DNA of 64,000 nt, from NCBI GenBank assembly GCA_021813805.1, contig JAKAJL010000004.1:62001-126000 (forward strand), in the 5' to 3' direction. Shown piece by piece: positions 8,248 to 16,229 of the stretch. The position numbers were made by a program, and so were the translations under genes. The notes under the pieces were generated by a model. It ran no database searches, was not told the DNA's origin, and saw nothing but the letters and a program-made list of their open reading frames with translations. This stretch comes from Pseudomonadota bacterium. Lineage in GTDB: Bacteria > Pseudomonadota > Alphaproteobacteria > Rhizobiales > Beijerinckiaceae. Within the stretch, counting starts at the first letter, position 1, and each line of letters starts with the position of its first letter.

Positions 8248-9340
8248 GCGCGTCGCGGCGATCCTGGAGACGCCGGCGCAGGCTCTTTCCCATGGAGATC
8301 GCGGGCTTTTCGACGAGACGATAGGTCGTCGCCGAGATCGGTAGGGTGAGGACCATCGCGAGCGCCACGGCCAGGAGAGCCGGCGCGCCTTTGGGAAGGT
8401 AGGGGTGCGCCTTCATGGCCAGTTCCTGGCCGAGCGGCCCGAACAGATAGACCGAATAGCTGATCCGGCCCAGAAACAGGGCGGACGGCGCGTCGATTTT
8501 GATCCTGGTCGTGAAGAGAATGAAAAGGGTCAGGGCCAGAAGGTATGAATTCATATAGCGCCACCAGGTTTCGTGGAAGCCGTGGTCGGTGGAATAGGCC
8601 ATGACCGAGATCGGCGGAATGGCGGCGTAGATCAAAGGGGTCAGCCGGGCGACCCAGGCGCGGGCGTCTGGCGCGTGGTCGACCGTGGCGCGGCGCCACA
8701 GGAAACCCCAGAACATGATCGAGAGCGCCAGCGGCAAAGCGACCGGCAGCTTTTCGTCGAGAAAGCTCCGCGCGGCGGCCAGCGCCAGAGCGCAGGCGAG
8801 CGACACGATCGAGGCCCAGGCGATCTGGCGCGGGGTTCTCAACCAGCCCCCGGCGAAAAGAGCCGCGCAAAGGACATAGAAGACCAGTTCGATCTGCAGC
8901 GTCCAGAAGAGTTCGATGACGTTTCTCACGCCGACGAATTGCTGGAGCATGGTGAGATTGACGAGAACCTCGCGCGCCGGCGTGCTCTCGCCGCGAGAGA
9001 AATAGGAATAGCCGACCCAGACGAAAATGCTGAGCCAGTAAACCGGATAAAGGCGGAAAAGCCGCGTGATCGCGAAGCTTTGCAGCGGCGCTTTCGTCTC
9101 CCTAAACAGGGAAAAAGGAATGACGAAGCCGGAAATGGCGAAAAAGAGGATGACGGCGACCTTGCCGGCGTCGAGATAGACCAGGGTGAATTTGGCGATC
9201 TCATTCTCGACGCGATAATGCAGGCCGCCGTTCAACATGAATTGCGCGGTCGAATGCGCATAGATGACGGCGAGCGCGGCGACGCCACGCAAGGCGTCCA
9301 CATATCCGAGGCGTTTTTCCATTGTTTCGTTTAGCCGCAT
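8198..9340 (-). CDS. Acyltransferase 3 family membrane protein (OafA/WecH-like)
   Basis: 380 residues with about ten transmembrane segments. The acyltransferase-3 hallmarks are present: an N-terminal GYVDALRGVAALAVIYAH (Arg and His in the first segment), then FFAISGFVIPFSLF, and RLFRLYPVYWLSI. The C-terminal SYSVYLFGPLGQELA and TYRLVEKP motifs are also typical. Such enzymes O-acetylate or otherwise acylate exported glycans. ATG 9340 is used; an internal ATG at 9322 is also possible, and neither has a strong ribosome-binding site. The 3' 50 bases overlap the convergent glycosyltransferase. In context it probably decorates the exopolysaccharide. Confidence 0.85.
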   Translation of the reverse strand: MRLNETMEKRLGYVDALRGVAALAVIYAHSTAQFMLNGGLHYRVENEIAKFTLVYLDAGKVAVILFFAISGFVIPFSLFRETKAPLQSFAITRLFRLYPVYWLSIFVWVGYSYFSRGESTPAREVLVNLTMLQQFVGVRNVIELFWTLQIELVFYVLCAALFAGGWLRTPRQIAWASIVSLACALALAAARSFLDEKLPVALPLALSIMFWGFLWRRATVDHAPDARAWVARLTPLIYAAIPPISVMAYSTDHGFHETWWRYMNSYLLALTLFILFTTRIKIDAPSALFLGRISYSVYLFGPLGQELAMKAHPYLPKGAPALLAVALAMVLTLPISATTYRLVEKPAISMGKSLRRRLQDRRDALRPAPQREWNLDRARN

Positions 9341-9533
9341 GCCTTCAGGCGTCGATCCTTGAGCCTAGTCGCCGCGGATGAAATCAATGGGTGCAAATTG
9401 CATCAAAATTTAACGGAAGGCGTCGGTTGACGGTTTCGCCGCAAGCGCGCCGGAGCGGAGCCAGCTTTAATGGTTTCGGATCGCGATGGTCGGGCTCCTT
9501 GCCGAAGCTCGGCGCAACTTTTGGGATCGGTTC

Positions 9534-11114
9534 CTAAAAGGCGTAGTTCACGCCAATGGCGACGACCGGATAGGGCTTGTCGGCTTTGAGATCGTCTTTC
9601 GCCTCCCCGTAATCCCGGCCGTCGTCCTCGGTCCTCGTTCCGTCGTTGGGGGATCCGGAGGGGCTCAGCGCCATGATGGCGCCGCGCGACGAACCGGCGA
9701 TCATGTTGCCCTGAATGAAGGTGAACCCGCGCGCCGGGTCCGAGCCTTTCCAGAATCCGACGCCCCATCGCGCGCCTTTGACGATATTGCCGGTCACATT
9801 CGCGGCGGTCTTGATCGCGCTGTTCTGGATCGCCATGGGCGCGACGTAAATTCCGCAGCCGTCGCAGTCCTCGACGATGTTGCCGACGATGTCGACATCC
9901 GCCTCCGCGTAGATCCCGTCGCCAAAGGTCGCGTAGCGCGGCCAGTTGGGATCGCTGGTGCGGAAAATCCGCCGCGTGATCGATCTGACCTGGTTGCCGG
10001 TGATCGACACCCGCCGTCCGCCATACCAGCCATTGGTGGCCGACACGCCTTCGGCGGCGCCGGAGACGATATTGCCGGCGATGACGCCGCCCTCGTAGCC
10101 CAGGCCGTTCGGCGTCTTGCCGTCGGTCTGCGGACATTCGACCATGATCGCGGTCTCGCCGGACCGGTCGATGGCGTTGTTCGCGATCTGAACATCGGAA
10201 CAGCCGTTCGCGCGCACGCCGGAAAAGGCGGAATCGGAAATGCGGTTGCCTTCGACCGTCATGTGATGGGCGTAAAGACCGAAAACGCCATTGCCGTACG
10301 GTCCGCTGCCACCAAGGATTCCGCGCGCCGGGTCGGCGCCGAAGCTCGCCGCCGTCTTGGCGATTCTGTTGTTGCGCACGGTGGTGTAATCCGGCCCCGG
10401 CGGCCATTGCTCCACCATGATCGCGAAATTCGCATTATCATGGATGTGGTTGTCGGCGAAGAGATTGTTCTCGCCCTGCGCCGAATAGATCGAAATATTG
10501 TTGTTCATGAATTCGTTGCGCGTCACCGCGGCGTCGCGGCAGCGCCACATTGCCAGCCCTCCGGCCCGCGAGCCGCCGATGGAGCAGTTCTCGACGATGA
10601 GAGTCCGGACGCGGAAGGCGGTGATCAACGCGTTGAAACGGGGCATAGCCGCTTCGAGAAACGGATTGACCGGCCGATCGCCGGGACTCAAACCGGCCGG
10701 CGACACGGCGTCATTGCCGCGAAAGCCGATTCCTCTGATCGTCACGCCCTCGAGCCCGTCCGAATCCGCGGCGGGCCTGATGTCGATATTGAAAGATTCT
10801 CTTCCGGCGGGTTCGATGACGACCGTTCCGGGGGCGGCGAATATCTCCAGCGGCGCGGCGATCGAAAAGCCCGAGGTGCGATAGACGCCCGGCAGGATGT
10901 TGAGGGGCTTGCCGGCCTTCATGGCGGCGGCGGCCGCGCCGGCGAGCGAAAGGCTCCGCGTCCGCGACGCCGAGGACAGGGGCGAGGGGCTGACCAGCAC
11001 GGCGGAATCGTTCGTGGCGACGAAATAGGCCGGGTCCGCCGCGCAGGCCGGCGGTACGGAAAACAGACCCGTCGCCGCGAGCGGAAAAGTCTGGATAAAC
11101 TGGCGCCTGTCCAT
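9534..11114 (-). CDS. Tat-exported parallel beta-helix repeat protein
   Basis: 526 residues. The N terminus MDRRQFIQTF, followed by a hydrophobic stretch and an AxA cleavage site near residue 25, is a twin-arginine signal. The rest consists of right-handed beta-helix (PbH1) repeats rich in Asn ladders, for example NNNISIYSAQGENNLFADNHI and TVEGNRISDSAFSGV. It resembles the uncharacterised twin-arginine repeat family TIGR03808 of Hyphomicrobiales, recalled, not searched. Such folds often bind or cleave polysaccharides, so a role in processing the exported polymer is reasonable but unproven. GAGGA lies five bases before ATG 11114. It follows the O-antigen ligase gene by 18 bases. Confidence 0.75.
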   Translation of the reverse strand: MDRRQFIQTFPLAATGLFSVPPACAADPAYFVATNDSAVLVSPSPLSSASRTRSLSLAGAAAAAMKAGKPLNILPGVYRTSGFSIAAPLEIFAAPGTVVIEPAGRESFNIDIRPAADSDGLEGVTIRGIGFRGNDAVSPAGLSPGDRPVNPFLEAAMPRFNALITAFRVRTLIVENCSIGGSRAGGLAMWRCRDAAVTRNEFMNNNISIYSAQGENNLFADNHIHDNANFAIMVEQWPPGPDYTTVRNNRIAKTAASFGADPARGILGGSGPYGNGVFGLYAHHMTVEGNRISDSAFSGVRANGCSDVQIANNAIDRSGETAIMVECPQTDGKTPNGLGYEGGVIAGNIVSGAAEGVSATNGWYGGRRVSITGNQVRSITRRIFRTSDPNWPRYATFGDGIYAEADVDIVGNIVEDCDGCGIYVAPMAIQNSAIKTAANVTGNIVKGARWGVGFWKGSDPARGFTFIQGNMIAGSSRGAIMALSPSGSPNDGTRTEDDGRDYGEAKDDLKADKPYPVVAIGVNYAF

Positions 11115-11132
11115 GTTTTCCTCGAATTCGTT

Positions 11133-12383
11133 CTACGATTTTCCCTCCTGCGCCAGCCAGCGCCGCCGCGCCGCCTCGATTCCCCAAAGCCCGCCGAGCG
11201 AAACGAAGAACATGCGCCAATGGCCGATGTCGATCTGCAGGGCCTGCAGGAAAAAGACGAAGGTAGCGGCGAACAGGACCTGCGACTCGCGCATCCAGGG
11301 GTGGCGGGTCAGGCTCTGCCGGAAGCCGACGAAAATGGTCGAAGCGGCGAGCGAAAGAAAGCAGAAGCCGCCAAGCCAGCCTTCGGAGGCGAAGGCGTCG
11401 ATATAGGAATTATGCGGCTCCAGCCCGAAGGTGAGGCGGAAGCGCAAGGGTCCGAAGCCGTTGGGCCGTTCGATCAGCATGGGGATCGAGCGCGCCTGGT
11501 TGCCGAAGCGTCCGTTCGGCCCGCTGTCGTAATCCTGTTCGGCATGGGCGCGCTGGAAGAAGAAGTCGCGGACGTCGGGCTGGCTCAGCGCGCCCACGAT
11601 CCCGACGAGCACGGTGAGGACGACGCCCGCCGCGCCCGCGGCGATCCGCAGGCGCATGCGGCGCGAATCCGCGGTCTTGACGAGGAATCCGACGATCATC
11701 GCCGTCGAGATCACCGCCGCGCCCCAGGAGCCGCGCGAGAAGGACAGGAACAGGGCGGCGAGACACAATGCGAGGCCAGGGGCGACCGCCCACCAGTAGC
11801 GGACGCGGCCAAGCAGCAGGCGCTGGATCAGGTAAAGGACGCCCAGGACCATGTAGGAGCCAAGCACGTTCGGGTCCTTGAACGGCGCCATGGCGCGCCC
11901 GTCCTTGACCCAGTCGCCGCTGCCGTCGAAAGCCGCGAACCAGGTCGTCAACGCGATCGCGGAGGCGAGAACGCAAGAGACGGCGTAGGCCGAGAGCAGC
12001 AGTTCCGCCCGGCGCGTGGTCCGCTCGCTCAGGAAAAGCGCGAAGAACACGCCGGTGGTGATGATGAAGGTCGTATGGAACATGTAGTCGACCGGGTCGG
12101 CTTCGTTCCAATAGGGGACGAGGGCGATATAGCCGCCGAGCGTCCAAAGCAGGAGCAGGAGAACGAAAGGCAGGACGGCGCGGTGGATGGTGAAGCCGCC
12201 GAAAGTCCAGAGCGCGATGGTGATCAGGATGAGAATGTCATAGGGCGCCGGTTCGATGAACACGACCGAGCCGCTGGCCACGGTCAGCCAGAAGAAGCCG
12301 TTGACGAGCTTACGATAATCAATGGTCGGGCGGGGGGAGGCGAGCGGCGACGGCCCGCCCGGAGCGAGGCCGGTCCAGGTCAT
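11133..12383 (-). CDS. O-antigen ligase / Wzy-type polymerase family protein
   Basis: 416 residues with about ten to twelve transmembrane segments. The signature region in the central periplasmic loop (ALFLSFSRGSWGAAVISTAM, then EPHNSYIDAFASEGWLGG with its conserved His) matches the Wzy_C/O-antigen ligase family. In this locus, which has a Wza-like and a Wzc-like protein, it most probably polymerises exopolysaccharide repeat units instead of ligating O-antigen. Its ATG (12383) overlaps the stop of the upstream glycosyltransferase by four bases, so the two are translationally coupled. Confidence 0.8.
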   Translation of the reverse strand: MTWTGLAPGGPSPLASPRPTIDYRKLVNGFFWLTVASGSVVFIEPAPYDILILITIALWTFGGFTIHRAVLPFVLLLLLWTLGGYIALVPYWNEADPVDYMFHTTFIITTGVFFALFLSERTTRRAELLLSAYAVSCVLASAIALTTWFAAFDGSGDWVKDGRAMAPFKDPNVLGSYMVLGVLYLIQRLLLGRVRYWWAVAPGLALCLAALFLSFSRGSWGAAVISTAMIVGFLVKTADSRRMRLRIAAGAAGVVLTVLVGIVGALSQPDVRDFFFQRAHAEQDYDSGPNGRFGNQARSIPMLIERPNGFGPLRFRLTFGLEPHNSYIDAFASEGWLGGFCFLSLAASTIFVGFRQSLTRHPWMRESQVLFAATFVFFLQALQIDIGHWRMFFVSLGGLWGIEAARRRWLAQEGKS

Positions 12384-13552
12384 GAAGCGGCCCCGGAAAC
12401 GCGTTCTTGCGCGCGGCCCTTGCGCGCCAAGCCGGCGCGATAGCCGGCGAGAACCGAATCCGTCATCGCCTCGACGCTGAAATGGGCCGCGACATGGCGG
12501 GACAATTGCGCGCGTTCGGCGGCGGCCTCCCGCGCGTCGCGCCGAAGGGCGGCGGCCATGGCCCGAGCCAGGGCCTTGGCGTCGTCGCGCGGGATCAGGC
12601 GGTCGCTCAAGGGGCCGAAAATCTCCGCGACGCCGCCGACATTGGTGGCGAGGACGGTCTTGTCCGCGGCGATCGCCTCCATGACGAGATAGGGCAGGGA
12701 TTCGGCTCGGCTCGGCGCGACGACGATATGGCCGAGCTGGAAGGCTTCGCGGGCGGGCAGGGCGCCGAAAAAGGCGACCGCGCGGTTCAGGCCGAGACGT
12801 TCGACCATGGCGGCGAGCCGCTCGAGTTCGCAGCCCGCGCCGACGATGGCGAGACGCGCCTCTTCATGTTCCGCGCGGTGGAGATCGGCGAGGGCGCCGA
12901 TCAGGGTGTCGACCCCTTTGTAGACGGAGAGTTCGCCGACATACAGAAACTCCGCCGCGCCCGGCTGGGCCGCGACGGGGGTGAACTCCTCGGGCCGCAG
13001 CCCGTTTCTGGAGACCCATTGGAGCGCGGGCGTCGGCCCGACGCCTCTGGAATATTCTCCGGCGATGAAATCGCTCTCGAACGACAGGACGTCGGTCTGG
13101 CCGGCGACGAGTCGCTCGACCGCCATATAGAGCCGATAACCCGGCTGCTGGTGGAAGCTGCCGCCATGGGGCGTATAGACGCGCAAGGGGTCGCCCAGGC
13201 CCGGAAGGAAGCCCGAGGCTCTGGCGTAGAAGCCGCCCTTCGAACCATGGCCGTGAACGATGTCGGGTTTGAGTCGCGCGATTTCCCGGCGCACGTGGGC
13301 GAGCGCCCGGAGATCGCTGGGATGGGGCTTGCGGCGCATCGGCAGCCGCGCGACGCCGAGCCCCAGCAGCGGCGCGATCTGCGCGATCTCGCGCTTCGCG
13401 GCGTCGCCGCCGGTGAGCGAGTCCACGATCATCCCGACGGCGTGGCCGCGCGCCGACTGTTCCCGCGCAAGATCGAGCACATGACGAAAGAGGCCGCCGA
13501 CAGGCGACCTGAGCACATGGAGGATGCGCAGGCTCGGTTCGTTCGAAAACAT
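12380..13552 (-). CDS. Glycosyltransferase family 4
   Basis: 390 residues from ATG 13552 (MFSNEPSLRILHVLRSPVGG); a TTG 18 bases upstream is an alternative. The N-terminal GGLFRHVLDLAREQSARGH and VHGHGSKGGFYAR motifs, with the C-terminal FLYVGELSVYKGVDTLI and APSRAESLPYLVMEAIA segment, make it a GT-B family 4 enzyme. It is coupled to the downstream polymerase gene by a four-base overlap. It probably adds a sugar of the exopolysaccharide repeat unit. Donor and linkage are unknown. Confidence 0.85.
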   Translation of the reverse strand: MFSNEPSLRILHVLRSPVGGLFRHVLDLAREQSARGHAVGMIVDSLTGGDAAKREIAQIAPLLGLGVARLPMRRKPHPSDLRALAHVRREIARLKPDIVHGHGSKGGFYARASGFLPGLGDPLRVYTPHGGSFHQQPGYRLYMAVERLVAGQTDVLSFESDFIAGEYSRGVGPTPALQWVSRNGLRPEEFTPVAAQPGAAEFLYVGELSVYKGVDTLIGALADLHRAEHEEARLAIVGAGCELERLAAMVERLGLNRAVAFFGALPAREAFQLGHIVVAPSRAESLPYLVMEAIAADKTVLATNVGGVAEIFGPLSDRLIPRDDAKALARAMAAALRRDAREAAAERAQLSRHVAAHFSVEAMTDSVLAGYRAGLARKGRAQERVSGAAS

Positions 13553-13786
13553 TTGGCCGTCATTCCGCAATGGCGCATTTCTAAATGATGAGTGTTAACA
13601 AAGAGGACGGGCGCTTGACCCGCATTTTTCACACGGCGCCTGGCGCTGGCCCTCCGGGTTCCATTTCGACGGCCGCCCGCCGCGTCGGGCGCCTCAACCA
13701 TATGACGCCATACGCATTTGGCCGCCCTCCTCGCATTCGACTCGTCGAAAATGCAACGCAGGCCGGCCTCGTGTGAGAAACGCGGG

Positions 13787-15232
13787 TCAATAGGCGTTGC
13801 GACCGCTTGCGAGAGCGAAGGGCGTGAGGGCGAGGACGCGGAGGTCGAGCCAGATCGACCAGTTCTCGATATAGTCGAGATCGTAATCGACCCGGCGCTG
13901 GATTTTCTCCAGCGTGTCGGTCTCGCCGCGCCAGCCGTTGATCTGGGCCCAGCCGGTGAGGCCCGGCTTGACCTTGTGGCGCGCGAAATAGCCGTCGACG
14001 ACTTCTTCATAGGCCCGGCCCGCGACCGTGGCGTTGACCACATGAGGCCGCGGCCCGACCAGCGAAAGCTCGCCTTTGAGCACATTGAACAATTGCGGCA
14101 GTTCATCGAGCGACGTGCGCCGGATGAAGCGGCCGAACGGGGTCACGCGCGGATCGTCGCGCGTCACCTGACGGCGGGCCCCGTAATCGCACTGCTCGAC
14201 ATAAAGCGAGCGGAACTTGTAGATCGTGATCTTCTCGTTGTTGAAGCCGAACCTTTCCTGCCGGAACAGAACCGGCCCGCGCGACGACAGTTTAACGCCA
14301 GCCGCCACCGCCAGCATCACCGGCGCGAGCAGCGCGATCAGGGCCATGCCGACGACTCGGTCGAACATTGCCTTGACGACGACGCCGGTGTCCGACATCG
14401 GCTTGTCGATCAGGTCGAACAGAGGCACGTCGCCGAGGAAAGAATAGGCGCGTGGACGGAAGCGCAGGCGGTTGGCGTGGGCCGCCAGCCTGATGTCGAT
14501 CGGCAGCACCCAAAGACGACGCAGGATTTCGAGAATGCGCGCCTCGGCGTGGACCGGCAGCGCGAACAGGATCTGGTCGATGCGGACATTGCGGGCGAAG
14601 GCGATCAGGTCGTCGATCGTCCCCAGCTTGGGGAATCCGGCGACCATGTCAGGGGCGCGGTCGTCGCCGCGATCGTCGAACAGGCCGAGAATGCGCACGT
14701 CGGACAGGGATTCATTGGCGAGTTCGCCAAGCAGCTCCTCGGCCAGCGGACCGCCGCCGACGATGACGACATAACGGTCGAGCTTTCCCAGCCGCGAAAG
14801 CTGGGAGGCGGCGAAAGCGGCCAGAAGGCGAAGCCCCAGCAGCCAAAACAGGCCCGCCGCCAGCCAGAGGCCGAGCCAGCCGCGCGGCGAAAGGCCCGGC
14901 GCGCCGAAGACGAAGCCCAGCGCCCAGGCGGCGAGCGCGGCGCCGGTCCAGGCGCTCGCGGCGTGCAGAAAACCCTGAACGGGCGAGCGCAGGATGGCGA
15001 GCCCATAGGCGCCGTTCGCGCGCGCGAGAAGAGTGAAGGCGGTGGCGACAAAAGGCGCGACGAAGATCGGCGCGGCCTGTTCGCCGGCGGGGAGATCCTG
15101 GCGCAGGGCGAGGCCGAGGGCCAGAAGCGCGGCCAATTCCCCAAGGCGCGCCGTGTTGGTCAAGGCAAAGCCGTAAAATGCCGTCTTGCGCGGTTGGGCT
15201 ATGACGGTTTCCGCCGGCGGTCCGTGTCGCAT
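13787..15232 (-). CDS. Undecaprenyl-phosphate sugar phosphotransferase (initiating, WcaJ/ExoY type)
   Basis: 481 residues from ATG 15232; a TTG at 15277 would add 15 residues. Four or five N-terminal membrane segments precede a nucleotide-binding-like domain (VVIVGGGPLAEELLGELA). The C-terminal catalytic domain has FDRVVGMALIALLAPVML, the GPVLFRQERFG and YKFRS motifs, and RRTSLDELPQLFNVLKGELSLVGPRPH. This is the polyisoprenyl-phosphate hexose-1-phosphate transferase family that starts a repeat unit by moving sugar-1-phosphate to undecaprenyl phosphate. It marks the locus as a Wzx/Wzy-type polysaccharide system. No Wzx flippase is visible in the window. Confidence 0.88.
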   Translation of the reverse strand: MRHGPPAETVIAQPRKTAFYGFALTNTARLGELAALLALGLALRQDLPAGEQAAPIFVAPFVATAFTLLARANGAYGLAILRSPVQGFLHAASAWTGAALAAWALGFVFGAPGLSPRGWLGLWLAAGLFWLLGLRLLAAFAASQLSRLGKLDRYVVIVGGGPLAEELLGELANESLSDVRILGLFDDRGDDRAPDMVAGFPKLGTIDDLIAFARNVRIDQILFALPVHAEARILEILRRLWVLPIDIRLAAHANRLRFRPRAYSFLGDVPLFDLIDKPMSDTGVVVKAMFDRVVGMALIALLAPVMLAVAAGVKLSSRGPVLFRQERFGFNNEKITIYKFRSLYVEQCDYGARRQVTRDDPRVTPFGRFIRRTSLDELPQLFNVLKGELSLVGPRPHVVNATVAGRAYEEVVDGYFARHKVKPGLTGWAQINGWRGETDTLEKIQRRVDYDLDYIENWSIWLDLRVLALTPFALASGRNAY

Positions 15233-15471
15233 GTCGATCACCGTCTTTGCCGGCGGGTTCTTCCAGCGCCGATTCAAGGCAGGATCATATAACCTTAAGG
15301 AAGCGTGAATAAGCGCCGAAACGCGTCGTTGCGCGGCTTTCGGATATTTACCTTTATTTAAGAATTTGCTTGCGTTTCATGCAATCGCCGCAAGATTGCT
15401 CCGCAATCCACCGCGGCGCAATGGCGCGAAATCCCTCTGCGCCGCGAGCGGATTTTCGCGCCGGCGGAACG

Positions 15472-15491
15472 CGAATTCCCGCGGGAATTCG
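15472..15491. repeat. Perfect 20-base palindrome after the export gene
   Basis: CGAATTCCCGCGGGAATTCG is fully self-complementary. It begins two bases after the stop codon of the polysaccharide export lipoprotein gene (minus strand). No T-run follows on that strand, so it is not a standard intrinsic terminator. It could be an mRNA-stabilising hairpin or a protein-binding site. Confidence 0.6.
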
Positions 15492-15493
15492 TA

Positions 15494-16051
15494 TCAGAAA
15501 TACCGCTCGGGGATGTAGATCGTGTCGCCGGGGCGGACCGGCACGGTCACCGGGACGTCGGCGGTCACGGTGCGCCCGCCTTCGGTGCGGGTGAGCTGGG
15601 CGTCGTCCTTGCGGGCGCGCGGCGTATAGCCGCCGGCGATCGCGACCGCCGTCTCGACGCTCATGCCGTTGACGAAGGGATATTGCCCGGCGGTGGTGAC
15701 CTCGCCGAGGATGAAGAAGGGGCGATAGGCCTCGACCTCGGCCGAGACGCGCGGTTCGCGGATGTAGCCGGCGCGCAGCCGGGCCTCGATCTCGCCCGCG
15801 AGCTGGGACGGCGTTCGCCCGGCGGCGTGGACCGAGCCGATCAGCGGCATGGCGATATTGCCGGAGCTTTCCACCGCATAGGAATTGCTGAGCGAATCCT
15901 GCCCGAACACGATCACCCGCACCCGGTCGCCCGAGCCAAGCGTATAGGGCGTGTCGGCATAGGCCTGGAATTCCGCCGGAATCCGCCGTTCGGCGCAACC
16001 CTGGAGGGCGAGCGGAAGGACGAGGCAGGCGAGCAGCAGGATTCGGCGCAT
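15494..16051 (-). CDS. Polysaccharide export outer-membrane lipoprotein (Wza/ExoF-like)
   Basis: 185 residues. The N terminus is a lipoprotein signal with lipobox LALQGC (Cys19). The poly-export domain (about 35-110) contains YTLGSGDRVRVIVFGQDSLSNSYAVESSGNIAMPLIG, and an SLBB-like domain follows (FFILGEVTTAGQYPF). At 185 residues it is shorter than E. coli Wza (~380) but typical of alphaproteobacterial export proteins. It probably forms or contributes to the outer-membrane channel for the polymer. It is divergent from the Wzc-like gene across about 180 bases. Confidence 0.85.
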   Translation of the reverse strand: MRRILLLACLVLPLALQGCAERRIPAEFQAYADTPYTLGSGDRVRVIVFGQDSLSNSYAVESSGNIAMPLIGSVHAAGRTPSQLAGEIEARLRAGYIREPRVSAEVEAYRPFFILGEVTTAGQYPFVNGMSVETAVAIAGGYTPRARKDDAQLTRTEGGRTVTADVPVTVPVRPGDTIYIPERYF

Positions 16052-16229
16052 GACAAGAGACCCGACGAGCGCGCGCGGCGGCGCGGCGCTGCGAGCGAAA
16101 CTAGGCTTTCATGGTTAACAAAGCCTTGCATTCGGCCTTTTCCGTCCCCCCTTCGGCCTGTGGGAAATGGCCAGTTAACATTGCTTCAACCATAAATGAC
16201 CTAAAGTCCCGGCGTTGCGGGAGCAGGGA

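Noticed and set aside
9486-12443. 985-codon plus-strand open frame across the beta-helix and ligase genes
   Set aside because: It is antisense to two genes with clear domains and membrane topology. Its product is rich in Arg, Gly, Asp and Glu without any domain, as usual for shadow frames in high-GC DNA.
16110-16120. TTAACCAT half-site resembling a CtrA box (minus strand) between wza-like and wzc-like genes
   Set aside because: Only one half-site is present and no TTAA-N7-TTAA pair; such octamers arise by chance in AT-richer promoter gaps.
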